Part shown: one piece after another, positions 18,414-26,566 of the stretch
Numbering within the stretch: the stretch's first letter is position 1
Layout: each line of letters starts with the position of its first letter
NCBI RefSeq assembly: GCF_900188235.1
Contig: NZ_FZNT01000002.1
Location: 186,001 to 250,000, forward strand
DNA from: Lutibacter agarilyticus
GTDB lineage: Bacteria > Bacteroidota > Bacteroidia > Flavobacteriales > Flavobacteriaceae
DNA length: 64,000 nt
Direction: 5' to 3'
The notes under the pieces: model-generated
Databases searched by the model: none
What the model was told of the DNA's origin: nothing
The model's input: the letters and a program-made list of their open reading frames with translations, nothing else
Translations under genes and position numbers: made by a program

Positions 18414-18857
18414 ATGAGAAAATTTAGATTACTTATTGTTTTTTTTGCAGTACTAGGGTGTAAAATCAACGAATGTGAGGATATTGCTTGTTTTACACCT
18501 CCACCTAATTTTGCTTTTGAATTAGTTGATAAAACAACAGGGGAAAACTTATTTACAAATGAGACTTTAAAAAGTAGTGATATTGAAGTTGTAAATGAAA
18601 ATAATGAAAAAATTACATTTAAATTTATTTCTGAAAACAATATAAATATTATTGATTTACCTGAAATTGGTTGGAATCTAGACCTACACACTTACACAAT
18701 AACTGTAGAACCTACCGTTGAGTTTCATCTTGAATTGGAGATGGAAGAAAAACATGAAAACTGCTGTACTTTCTTTAAAGTAATTACTTTTAACATTTCT
18801 AATTACACCTACGAACAATCTAGTACAACTGATATTTACTCGATCAAAATAGATTAA
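18414..18857 (+). CDS. Hypothetical lipoprotein
   Basis: No family is recognised. The 147-residue product begins MRKFRLLIVFFAVLGCKINE, a short lipoprotein signal with Cys16. The mature part has a cluster of cysteines (KINECEDIACF, HENCCTFF) that may form disulfides and a beta-rich composition (TITVEPTVEFHLELEM), suggesting a small Ig-like fold. It is read with the downstream small membrane protein (2-base gap). An open frame on the minus strand over this region has no such signals and was discarded. Confidence 0.7.
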   Translation: MRKFRLLIVFFAVLGCKINECEDIACFTPPPNFAFELVDKTTGENLFTNETLKSSDIEVVNENNEKITFKFISENNINIIDLPEIGWNLDLHTYTITVEPTVEFHLELEMEEKHENCCTFFKVITFNISNYTYEQSSTTDIYSIKID

Positions 18858-18859
18858 TT

Positions 18860-19141
18860 ATGAGTTTTGGTGGTCATGTAAATGATATGATAAATAGAGT
18901 AAAGCAAAACGCTGCTCTAAAAAATGCACGCCGTGTAAAATTTAAAGGCGGCAACGATTACACTAAAACAAAAAACATAAAAACCGAGTACAGTTTTCCT
19001 AAACTATCAAAAGAAGAACTTAAAGCCTTAAAATTAAAAGTTCAAGAAGAAGCAAAACAAGAAAAGATAAAAAGATTGAAATTTTGGGGATTTATAACAA
19101 TAATTGTTCTCTTGTTATTATTGTTTTTTATTAATTATTGA
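18860..19141 (+). CDS. Small conserved single-helix membrane protein
   Basis: The 93-residue protein has a basic N-terminal half (MSFGGHVNDMINRVKQNAAL, then KNARRVKFKGG) and one C-terminal membrane helix (FWGFITIIVLLLLLFFINY). Short proteins with the MGFGGS.xxMI..LKxN start are common in Flavobacteriaceae and are often labelled 'riboflavin synthase subunit beta' in databases. Nothing here supports an enzymatic role. It sits directly after the lipoprotein gene and 35 bases before ppnP. Confidence 0.7.
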   Translation: MSFGGHVNDMINRVKQNAALKNARRVKFKGGNDYTKTKNIKTEYSFPKLSKEELKALKLKVQEEAKQEKIKRLKFWGFITIIVLLLLLFFINY

Positions 19142-19176
19142 AGTTATATATTAGCGAAAAATATAAAAAATCCAAT

Positions 19177-19458
19177 ATGATTTCGATAAACGAATATTTC
19201 AATAGCACTGTAAAATCTTTAGGATACACTTCAGCAAAAGGAAAATCTAGTGTGGGTGTAATGGAACCTGGCGAATACGAATTTGGAACTTCAACACATG
19301 AAACAATGCTTGTTATTGAAGGTGAATTAATTGCTCAATTACCTAACCAAACCGAATGGAAGAGTTACCAAGCTGGTGAAAAGTTTGAAGTTGAAGCAAA
19401 CACCAGTTTTAAAGTAAAATCTGTTGGGCAAACGTCTTATTTGTGTCAATATAAATAA
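19177..19458 (+). CDS. ppnP: Pyrimidine/purine nucleoside phosphorylase PpnP
   Basis: The 93-residue single cupin domain (former DUF1255) reversibly phosphorolyses many nucleosides to base and ribose-1-phosphate. Recognisable features are NEYFNSTVKSLGY, ASVGVMEPGEY-like SSVGVMEPGEYEFGTS, the cupin strand VIEGELIAQLPN, and the C-terminal TSYLCQYK that matches the family ending. I took the ATG at 19177 because it fits the usual 93-95-residue length. The longer frame starts with a TTG inside the previous gene's stop. A terminator-like hairpin follows at 19496. Confidence 0.9.
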   Translation: MISINEYFNSTVKSLGYTSAKGKSSVGVMEPGEYEFGTSTHETMLVIEGELIAQLPNQTEWKSYQAGEKFEVEANTSFKVKSVGQTSYLCQYK

Positions 19459-19489
19459 ACAAAAACTTTAAACATACATTATAAGCGTT

Positions 19490-19580
19490 AGCGATAGAGC
19501 GGCATGTTTGAGCTCTTTTTTTGTTGTTTTCACTACTAAAAAAAGCGAGTAGTGATAGCGCGACCTGAAAGGTAACGCCC
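19490..19580. ncRNA. Candidate structured RNA / repeat element, three hairpins in a row
   Basis: Between ppnP and tex lie three adjacent stems. AGAGC pairs with GCTCT (19496-19516), then a T-run. CACTACT pairs with AGTAGTG (19531-19554), with a 10-base loop. ACCT-gaa-AGGT is closed by GCG/CGC (19558-19578). The GC-rich text (GCGTTAGCGATAGAGCGGC, GCGCGACCTGAAAGGTAACG) differs from the AT-rich surroundings. No protein frame covers it. I recall similar texts in spacers of other flavobacterial genomes but cannot verify this. Confidence 0.4.
19496..19522 (+). terminator. Terminator-like hairpin after ppnP
   Basis: A 5-bp stem AGAGC/GCTCT with an 11-base loop is followed at once by seven Ts, 38 bases after the ppnP stop. 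It forms the first stem of the larger element. Confidence 0.55.
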
Positions 19581-19594
19581 AAAAAACACAACTA

Positions 19595-21724
19595 CTATTT
19601 GATATTTTTCATAGATAATTGAATGCGTTTACGTGCCACATCAACCTCTAAAACCCTAACAATTACCTGCTGATGCAAGCTTACAATTTCGCTTACATCG
19701 CTCACAAATTTATCGGCTAAATTTGAAACATGTACCAAACCACTTTCTTTAATCCCGATGTCTACAAAACAGCCAAAATTGGTGATATTATTTACAATTC
19801 CGGGTAATAATTGCCCCTCGTGTAAATCGGTTATGGTTCTAATATTTTGATTGAATGTAAATACTTTTGCTGATTCTCGGGGATCTAAACCTGGTTTTTC
19901 TAACTCTGAAATAATATCTTTTAGCGTTGGTAAACCAACGGTTGCTGAAGTATATTTTTCAAGTGCTATTTTTTGAAGCACGGCTTTGTTACCTATTAAA
20001 TCGGAAACTGAACATTTTTCATCCTTTGCCATTTTAGAAATTACACTATAGCTTTCAGGATGCACCGCAGAATCATCTAACGGATTTTTAGCGTTTTTAA
20101 TACGTAAAAAACCTGCGCCTTGTTCGTAAGCTTTGTTTCCTAAGCGTGGCACTTTTTTAATCTCGTTTCTAGATGTAAAAGCACCGTTTTCATCTCTATA
20201 TTTTACAATATTTTCAGCCAATTTTGGACCAATACCAGACACATAACTCAACAACGAAACACTTGCGGTGTTGATGTTTACACCCACCGAATTTACGCAA
20301 CTTTCAACAACGGTATCTAACGAATTTTTTAGCTTGGCTTGGTCCACATCGTGCTGGTATTGCCCAACTCCAATAGATTTCGCATCAATCTTTACCAATT
20401 CAGCCAACGGATCGGCCAAACGTCGACCAATTGAAACCGAACCACGCACCGTAACATCGTAATTAGGAAACTCATCACGCGCAATTTTTGATGCTGAATA
20501 AATACTTGCACCAGCTTCACTCACCACAAAAACGGCCACATCTTTGTTAAATCGCATTTTACGAATAAGCTGTTCTGTTTCACGTGAAGCAGTTCCGTTT
20601 CCAATGGCAATGGCTTCAATTTTATAAGCATTAACCAACGAATTTATTTTTTTCATAGCACCAATGGAATCGTTTTTTGGAGCGTGTGGATAAATAGTTT
20701 CGTTATACTCTAAACCGCCTTGTGCATTTAAACAAACCACTTTACAACCAGTTCTAAAACCTGGGTCTATGGCCAAAATATTTTTTTCGCCCAATGGGGC
20801 TCCCAACAACAATTGCTGCAAATTTTTTGCAAAAACTTTGATAGCACCTTCATCTGCTTTTTCTTTTGAACTGTTTAAAATTTCATTTGATAAAGCAGGA
20901 AATAACAACCGCTTGTAAGCGTCTTTAATGGCTAATTTTAGTTGCTGAGAACAGGCGTTGTTAGAACAAATAATTCTATCTTCCATTTTATCCAACGCAC
21001 GTTCATTATCTATTTCAATTTTTACACGAATAAAACCTTCTTTTTCCGCTCTTAAAATGGCTAAAAACCGGTGAGACGGACAACGATTTAAACTCTCAGA
21101 CCATTCAAAATAATCTCTAAATTTTTGTGCTTTTTCATCCTCTTTTTTAGCTTTAACTACTTTGGTGTTTATGGTTGCAAATTTCTCTAACTGATAGCGA
21201 ATATTATTACGAATATCAGTTCGTTCATTAATCCATTCAGCAATTATAAAACGTGCGGCTTCCAAAGCGGCTTCTTCGGTTTCAACTTCATTAGTTATAT
21301 ATTTTGAAGCTGTATATTCCAAATCGTTTACACGCTGACTCATTATCATTTTTGCCAACGGTTCTAATCCGTTTTTACGTGCAGTTTCAGCCTTTGTCTT
21401 CCGTTTTTTCTTATATGGAAGATAGATGTCTTCTAAAACTCTTAAATCTGTTATTGCCTCAATTTTTTGTTTTAATTCTGAAGTTAAAACTTCTTGTTCT
21501 TCTAAAGCTTTTAAAATGGCTTTTTTTCGTTTTTCTAACTCTTCAAATTGTGCTTTATATGTTACAATACTACCAATTTGAACTTCGTCTAAATTTCCTG
21601 TACGCTCTTTTCTATAACGCGAAATAAACGGAATGGTACAATCTTCGTTTAACAATTCAATAGTATTCTCTATACCTTTTGAAGGAAGGTTGGTTTGTGA
21701 TTTTATAAAGTTGAGTAGTTGCAT
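19595..21724 (-). CDS. tex: Tex family RNA-binding transcription accessory protein
   Basis: At 709 residues it is close to family length. An N-terminal helical domain contains the typical IPFISRYRKERTGNLDEVQI (about 33-52) and YLPYKKKRKTKAETARKNGL. A YqgF/RuvC-like domain opens with ILAIDPGFRTGCK near 320. Helix-hairpin-helix repeats include VSGIGPKLAENIV near 500, and the C-terminal S1 domain (about 630-705) contains GIVNNITNFGCFVDIG. Tex binds single-stranded nucleic acid and influences transcription. It is monocistronic with a good promoter upstream. Confidence 0.96.
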   Translation of the reverse strand: MQLLNFIKSQTNLPSKGIENTIELLNEDCTIPFISRYRKERTGNLDEVQIGSIVTYKAQFEELEKRKKAILKALEEQEVLTSELKQKIEAITDLRVLEDIYLPYKKKRKTKAETARKNGLEPLAKMIMSQRVNDLEYTASKYITNEVETEEAALEAARFIIAEWINERTDIRNNIRYQLEKFATINTKVVKAKKEDEKAQKFRDYFEWSESLNRCPSHRFLAILRAEKEGFIRVKIEIDNERALDKMEDRIICSNNACSQQLKLAIKDAYKRLLFPALSNEILNSSKEKADEGAIKVFAKNLQQLLLGAPLGEKNILAIDPGFRTGCKVVCLNAQGGLEYNETIYPHAPKNDSIGAMKKINSLVNAYKIEAIAIGNGTASRETEQLIRKMRFNKDVAVFVVSEAGASIYSASKIARDEFPNYDVTVRGSVSIGRRLADPLAELVKIDAKSIGVGQYQHDVDQAKLKNSLDTVVESCVNSVGVNINTASVSLLSYVSGIGPKLAENIVKYRDENGAFTSRNEIKKVPRLGNKAYEQGAGFLRIKNAKNPLDDSAVHPESYSVISKMAKDEKCSVSDLIGNKAVLQKIALEKYTSATVGLPTLKDIISELEKPGLDPRESAKVFTFNQNIRTITDLHEGQLLPGIVNNITNFGCFVDIGIKESGLVHVSNLADKFVSDVSEIVSLHQQVIVRVLEVDVARKRIQLSMKNIK

Positions 21725-21743
21725 GGTTGAATTTTGAGTGCTG

Positions 21744-21777
21744 CAAAGATATTATTTCACAAAGTAATAAAATCAAA
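21744..21777 (-). promoter_or_regulatory. Promoter upstream of tex
   Basis: Minus strand: TTTG, 22 bases, then TATCTTTG, ending 20 bases before the start codon. This fits the flavobacterial TTG-N17-23-TAnnTTTG pattern. Confidence 0.6.
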
Positions 21778-21833
21778 AAAACCAATGAAATTAATTGCAT
21801 TGGTTTTTAAAAATATTGAACAAAAAATAGTTT

Positions 21834-22895
21834 TTACAAGTCAAACCTCAGTCCTAAAGAAATGTTGTTTTGTTTTGCATTTGGATCGTTAAAAATAGTA
21901 TTTAAATCATATTTACAGTACAACGAAATATCATCAACACCAATATAACTGCTTAACCCATAGATAAAATTGGAAGTATTGTAACTCTTTTTAATTTTCT
22001 CTTTTTGCTTTGATCCATCTTCAGAGTATTTTAATTTTTGACGTGTTCCTAAATTAAATCCGGCATAACCTCCAATACCAAATTTAAATTGTTTTCGTGT
22101 TGAATATCTAAAATAATTTTTGCGATCAATTTTTTTAGAAGGCCCAAATTCAAAATGAATAGGAAACACTAAATTATCCATACGAAGTTTCGATTTTGTA
22201 ATGTTTGTTGGAAAATCTTCTAATACGGTATATGCTCCATTTTGAACAAAATATTGATTATCGGTAGGATTTAAACCGTTAAACGTAAATGAAAATCCGT
22301 ATCTAAAACGCACTGCATTTGAATTTTGTAACAATCGTGTAGACCAAACCCAACCCATTTCAAAATATTTACTTTTTCCTACTTTGTAAGGCGACTTGTC
22401 AAAAGATTGTCCTTCAATAATTGCATTATTCAACCCAAAAGAAATCAATAAATTTGAAAAGGTTCTTTTGTCGTAAATTCTTTTTTTACCAGTATAATTT
22501 ATGGCAACCATAGTACCATCATCTCCATCAAAATCAAAAAGAGTAAGTTCAACTTTTTCAACTGAATTTTCATTAACATTATTATCGCTGCGCTTTATTA
22601 AGGCTACTGAATTGTCAATAATTGCTAATTTATTTTCAATATTTAACGCGTGTATTTCTGCAGCTTCCTCTTTTAATTTTGTAGCTTCTGCTTCTGAAAT
22701 TTCACCATTATTGTAGCGTGTATTTATGGCGAGTACTTCTTTTTTTAAAGCCTCTTTTTCCTCTTTAATAACACGTTCCTTTTTTTGATTAATTTGTGCT
22801 TCTTTTTCTGAAGTTGGTTTTGTTTCTTGTGCAAATAAAGGTTGACACAAAAACGCCTGACTTAACAATAAGCCTATAAATAGTATTCTTTTCAT
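21834..22895 (-). CDS. Outer-membrane beta-barrel protein with coiled-coil N-terminus
   Basis: The 353-residue product has a signal peptide ending PLFAQ (about 22). A charged helical segment follows (about 27-105, EKEAQINQKKERVIKEEKEA, YNNGEISEAEATKLKEEAAE). The rest is a barrel-like domain with alternating aromatics (NAVRFRYGFSFTFNGLNP, FGIGGYAGFNLGTRQKL) and the C-terminal NISLGLRFDL ending in leucine after an aromatic. The gene is last in a minus-strand operon behind an ECF sigma factor and a membrane protein, 16 bases after the latter, so it is a likely target or sensor of that system. The specific family is not recognised. Confidence 0.78.
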   Translation of the reverse strand: MKRILFIGLLLSQAFLCQPLFAQETKPTSEKEAQINQKKERVIKEEKEALKKEVLAINTRYNNGEISEAEATKLKEEAAEIHALNIENKLAIIDNSVALIKRSDNNVNENSVEKVELTLFDFDGDDGTMVAINYTGKKRIYDKRTFSNLLISFGLNNAIIEGQSFDKSPYKVGKSKYFEMGWVWSTRLLQNSNAVRFRYGFSFTFNGLNPTDNQYFVQNGAYTVLEDFPTNITKSKLRMDNLVFPIHFEFGPSKKIDRKNYFRYSTRKQFKFGIGGYAGFNLGTRQKLKYSEDGSKQKEKIKKSYNTSNFIYGLSSYIGVDDISLYCKYDLNTIFNDPNAKQNNISLGLRFDL

Positions 22896-22911
22896 AATTG
22901 TTTGTTTTAAA

Positions 22912-23634
22912 TTAATTTCCTCGATCTGTAATTATAACTTTTCGGGGAGCTTTTAAGGTGTTTACAATAGTTTCAACTAATTTTTCTTTAAAATCTTTGT
23001 CTAAATCATCTTCAACTTCAGTTAAAAGAGCTTGAGCGCTCACTGTTCTTTTAGCTAAAAGCTGACGATTTACACGCAATTTAATTGTTGAATTTTTTAA
23101 TAATTGATCTACTTCAGTATTCAAAATTTCTTCTTCTGAAGGCTGCTCAACTACCAAAATTTCTTCGGTTTTAATTTCAACCTGCTCTAATTTTTTATCA
23201 ATTTCTTCTGAAATTAAAATTTCATTTTCGATTTTAGTTAAAGCTGTAAATTCCGTTTTTGTAGTACTTGTTTTTGGGTAATTAGTTGGTTTATTTTTTT
23301 GAATAGGTTGTGGAATTACTACCTCTTTTTTAACAGGTGTTTCAGCAACTCTAATTTCTGGCTCTAGCTTAGTTTTTTCTATATTTTTAAACTCTTTTTT
23401 AATTGTTGGCGCTGCAATAACAGGAGCTTCAACAGTTTGTTTTTTGGATTTAAAAAAGTATAAACCTACAGAAATAAGTACTATAATGATGGCTACATAT
23501 TTTAAAAAACCCCATTTATTTCGCTTTTGTACAGTTTCCTGTTCGGTCAATTTTTTACTTAGCTGTTCCCAAGAATTTTTAGAAGGAACCAAGCTTCTTT
23601 TTTGTAGCTCGTCTCTTAACTTATGTTGTTCCAT
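22912..23634 (-). CDS. Single-pass membrane protein, putative anti-sigma partner
   Basis: The 240-residue protein has a cytoplasmic N-terminal 43 residues (MEQHKLRDELQKRSLVPSKN, then WEQLSKKL), one membrane helix (about 45-61, YVAIIIVLISVGLYFF) and a long periplasmic Lys/Glu/Pro-rich part. Its start overlaps the sigma gene's end by 14 bases, the classic arrangement of ECF sigma and anti-sigma genes. The short N-terminus lacks a recognisable zinc anti-sigma motif, so the role is inferred from topology and context only. Confidence 0.75.
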   Translation of the reverse strand: MEQHKLRDELQKRSLVPSKNSWEQLSKKLTEQETVQKRNKWGFLKYVAIIIVLISVGLYFFKSKKQTVEAPVIAAPTIKKEFKNIEKTKLEPEIRVAETPVKKEVVIPQPIQKNKPTNYPKTSTTKTEFTALTKIENEILISEEIDKKLEQVEIKTEEILVVEQPSEEEILNTEVDQLLKNSTIKLRVNRQLLAKRTVSAQALLTEVEDDLDKDFKEKLVETIVNTLKAPRKVIITDRGN

Positions 23635-24184
23635 GATGCCTTTTTTTATTATTGGAAATCATTTTTTGCAATGCCTTCCTTGCTCTTGATAGTTGTGTTT
23701 TTGAAGTTCCTTCTGAAATTTGCAGCATTTCAGCAATTTCAAAATGTTTATATCCTTCAATAACATACAAGTTAAAAACTACCTTACTACCTGTAGGTAA
23801 TTCGTTAATATATAGCTGTAAATCTTCTACAGCTATTGTTTGTTCAACTTCATTTTCAACAATGGTTTCATAATTTTCTATTTCGTTGGTAAGCGTTAAT
23901 TCTTTTTTTGTTCTTAAATACGAAATACTTTCCCAAACCATTATTTTTCGAATCCAACCCTCAAAGCTACCTTCATTAGAAAACTGATGTAGTTTTGTAA
24001 AAACTTTAAAAAATCCGTTCAACATTACTTCTTCACTTTGCTGAAGATCTTTAATATAGTACGCACATAAACCCAACATTTTTGGTGCATATTTATCGTA
24101 CAACAATTTTTGAGCCTTTCTATTATGCTTTAGCGATTGCTTTATTAATTGTGAATCGTTATGTAGTTTTATGACTTTCAACAT
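23621..24184 (-). CDS. ECF RNA polymerase sigma factor
   Basis: The 187-residue sigma-70 family protein has region 2 at about 20-90 (LYDKYAPKMLGLCAYYIKDL, EGWIRKIMVWESISYLR) and region 4 at about 125-180 (GSKVVFNLYVIEGYKHFEIA, MLQISEGTSKTQLSRARKAL). Both helices needed for -10 and -35 recognition are present. It is first in an operon with the membrane partner (22912) and the barrel protein (21834), and divergent from the outer-membrane-like gene at 24367. The stimulus is unknown. Confidence 0.93.
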   Translation of the reverse strand: MLKVIKLHNDSQLIKQSLKHNRKAQKLLYDKYAPKMLGLCAYYIKDLQQSEEVMLNGFFKVFTKLHQFSNEGSFEGWIRKIMVWESISYLRTKKELTLTNEIENYETIVENEVEQTIAVEDLQLYINELPTGSKVVFNLYVIEGYKHFEIAEMLQISEGTSKTQLSRARKALQKMISNNKKRHHGTT

Positions 24185-24366
24185 GCTTTTTTAAAGGCCT
24201 CTCATGTATAAAGACGCGTTAAAATTTAAAATGGTTGACAAAGGGGTACTTTTTATTTCAATTTTTTTTAAAGCAAACAAGTTACTTATTTCATTTTTGA
24301 ATTTATAAATTATTTTAATTCGTGATTGGTTTAATTATTGATACAATTAAGGCTTTAAAAAAACTT

Positions 24367-24918
24367 ATGAAAAAATTAGTAGTTACCTTATTTTTATGTG
24401 GAATCACATTAGTTATTAAAGCACAAGATGCAAGTGTAGAAAAGTCAATATTTGGTGTTCAAACAGGATTATTTGGTGTTTGGGTGCATAACGAAGTTCG
24501 ATTATCGGATAAGTTTGTATTGCGATGCGAAATAGGTTTAGATAGTGGGATTCACAACGATGATTTTTTGATGGCTCCTGGAATATCTGTAGAGCCAAAA
24601 TTTTATTACAATTTAAATAAGCGTTTGTCTAAATCAAAAGAAATTACAGGAAACAGTGGTAATTTTTTATCGCTAAAAACAAGTTTTCACCCAGATTGGT
24701 TTATCATTTCAGAATCTGATAATTACAATGTTTCCAATCAAATATCCATTGTTCCAACTTGGGGAATGCGACGAAATATTGGTAAACATTTTAATTATGA
24801 GCTTGGATTTGGAATTGGGTGGTTACACGAGTTTGCTGAAACTATAAATAATTTTAAATTCGAAGCCAATAATGAAGCTGCTATTAATTTACATACAAGA
24901 ATTGGGTATCGCTTTTAA
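24367..24918 (+). CDS. Putative outer-membrane beta-barrel protein
   Basis: The 183-residue product was given the ATG at 24367 because a clear signal peptide starts there (MKKLVVTLFLCGITLVIKAQ). The upstream GTG adds 15 residues of no export value. The mature part alternates polar and aromatic residues (GVQTGLFGVWVHNEVRL, WFIISESDNYNVSNQISIVP) and ends in NLHTRIGYRF, a phenylalanine-terminated strand typical of BAM-assembled barrels. It is divergent from the ECF operon with a 182-base spacer, so it may be co-regulated. No specific family is recognised. Confidence 0.75.
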   Translation: MKKLVVTLFLCGITLVIKAQDASVEKSIFGVQTGLFGVWVHNEVRLSDKFVLRCEIGLDSGIHNDDFLMAPGISVEPKFYYNLNKRLSKSKEITGNSGNFLSLKTSFHPDWFIISESDNYNVSNQISIVPTWGMRRNIGKHFNYELGFGIGWLHEFAETINNFKFEANNEAAINLHTRIGYRF

Positions 24919-24937
24919 GTTGAAAATTATTAAAGAA

Positions 24938-25017
24938 CGTCATTCTGAACTTGATTCAGAATCTCATCATACTAATAACCAATGAGAATAAGAACCTGAA
25001 AAGAGTTCAGGCTGACG
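24938..25017. repeat. Intergenic palindromic repeat (CGTCATTCTGAA type)
   Basis: An imperfect inverted repeat. The left arm begins CGTCATTCTGAACTTGATTC at 24938. The right arm (24995-25017) read in reverse gives CGTCAGCCTGAACTCTTTTC. Inner CTCAT and ATGAG add a second stem. It is the same family as 32796-32874 and is located between the convergent 24918 and 25098 genes. Confidence 0.75.
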
Positions 25018-25031
25018 AAAATTACACCATA

Positions 25032-25067
25032 AAAAAACAGTCACAAAATATTTTGTGACTGTTTTTT
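25032..25067. terminator. Bidirectional perfect-palindrome terminator
   Basis: A 26-base perfect palindrome from ACAGTCACAAAAT to its complement is flanked by six As and six Ts. It ends both the gene finishing at 24918 and gdhA (finishing at 25098). Confidence 0.9.
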
Positions 25068-25097
25068 ATCTCGAATAAATTACGATTTATCTCAAAT

Positions 25098-26435
25098 TTA
25101 AATTACTCCAAGATCTAGCATGGCATCGGCAACTTTTATAAATCCAGCAATATTTGCACCTTTTACATAGTTTACATATCCATCTTCTTCGGTTCCATAT
25201 TTTTCACAAGCCACGTGAATTGAAGACATAATTTGATGTAGTTTAGCATCAACCTCTTCTTTTGTCCAGTTTATTTTCATAGCGTTTTGAGACATTTCTA
25301 ATCCTGAAACACCTACACCACCTGCATTTGCAGCTTTTCCTGGAGCAAACGGAATTTTATTGTTATGAAAAACGTCAATCGCTTCAGGAGTACAACCCAT
25401 ATTTGAAACTTCAGCAACATATTGTACACCATTTGCAACTAAAAGTGCAGCATCTTCACCATTCAATTCATTTTGAATTGCTGAAGGCATTGCGATATCA
25501 CATTTTACTTCCCAAGGTTTTTTACCAGGGAAGAATTCTGCTTCTGGAAATTCTTCAACATACGGCGAAACAATGTCGTTATTTGAAGCTCTTAAAGCCA
25601 ATAAATAATCTATTTTTTCTTCATCTAAACCATCTTTATCGTACACATAACCATCAGGACCTGATATTGTCACAACTTTACCACCCAATTCTGTTACTTT
25701 TAAAGCAACACCCCAAGTTACATTTCCAAAACCTGAGCAACATACTGTTTTTCCTTTAAAGGTATCGTTCTGAGCTTTCAACATATCATTGGTAAAATAA
25801 GTGGCTCCAAAACCTGTAGCTTCTGGTCGTATTAAACTTCCACCCCAGTTTAAACCTTTACCGGTTAAAACACCTGAGTTTTCCATTTGTAGTTTTTTAT
25901 ACATTCCGTACATAAAACCAATTTCTCTACCTCCAGTTCCAATATCACCCGCAGGCACATCGGTACTTGGTCCAATTACACGCCACAGCTCTAGCATAAA
26001 AGCTTGACAAAAACGCATAATTTCAGCATCTGATTTTCCTTTAGGGTTGAAATCTGAGCCTCCTTTACCACCACCCATTGGCAATGTTGTTAATGCATTT
26101 TTAAAGATTTGTTCGAAACCTAAAAATTTCAAAATACTTAAATTCACACTTGGATGTAAACGAATACCTCCTTTGTATGGACCTATTGCATTGTTAAACT
26201 GTACTCTATGCCCTAAATTTACATGTACGCTTCCTTCATCATCAACCCAAGAAATTCTAAAGGTTAAAATACGATCAGGTTCTACCAAGCGTTCAATAAT
26301 TTTGGCTGCTTCGTATTGTGGATTTTCGTTATAGATTGTTTCAATAGACTCTAATACTTCTTGCACTGCTTGTAAGTATTCTTTTTCCCCTGGATGTTTC
26401 GTTTCAAGGTTCGTTAGTATCTCATGTACATTCAT
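25098..26435 (-). CDS. gdhA: NADP-specific glutamate dehydrogenase
   Basis: The enzyme interconverts 2-oxoglutarate plus ammonia and glutamate; the 445-residue hexameric class is usually anabolic and NADPH-linked. Substrate-binding residues appear in GPYKGGIRLHPSVNLS and the catalytic lysine region PMGGGKGGSDFNPKGKSDAE. The domain-2 Rossmann motif is GFGNVTWGVALK, and the C-terminal glycine-rich AGKAANAGGVGVSGLEMSQN is typical. NADP preference is inferred from overall similarity. It is monocistronic with a promoter at 26484 and a terminator at 25032. Confidence 0.96.
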   Translation of the reverse strand: MNVHEILTNLETKHPGEKEYLQAVQEVLESIETIYNENPQYEAAKIIERLVEPDRILTFRISWVDDEGSVHVNLGHRVQFNNAIGPYKGGIRLHPSVNLSILKFLGFEQIFKNALTTLPMGGGKGGSDFNPKGKSDAEIMRFCQAFMLELWRVIGPSTDVPAGDIGTGGREIGFMYGMYKKLQMENSGVLTGKGLNWGGSLIRPEATGFGATYFTNDMLKAQNDTFKGKTVCCSGFGNVTWGVALKVTELGGKVVTISGPDGYVYDKDGLDEEKIDYLLALRASNNDIVSPYVEEFPEAEFFPGKKPWEVKCDIAMPSAIQNELNGEDAALLVANGVQYVAEVSNMGCTPEAIDVFHNNKIPFAPGKAANAGGVGVSGLEMSQNAMKINWTKEEVDAKLHQIMSSIHVACEKYGTEEDGYVNYVKGANIAGFIKVADAMLDLGVI

Positions 26436-26483
26436 ATTTATATAATTAATGGCTATTAAAATTTAATATTATTTAATTTTAAT

Positions 26484-26517
26484 CAAAAATAATCAAATTA
26501 ATTACAATATTCACAAA
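26484..26517 (-). promoter_or_regulatory. Promoter upstream of gdhA
   Basis: Minus strand: TTTG, 22 bases, TATTTTTG, ending 48 bases before the start codon. It has the same spacing as the tex and 34667-35020 promoters. Confidence 0.55.
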
Positions 26518-26566
26518 ATTAAGAGGTGAATTTTTTCAAATCTGTTACTTTTATTACTTTCAAAAT

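Noticed and set aside
18383..18691. Minus-strand open frame opposite the lipoprotein at 18414
   Set aside because: No signal, no family pattern and it overlaps a terminator; the plus-strand frame has a clear lipobox.
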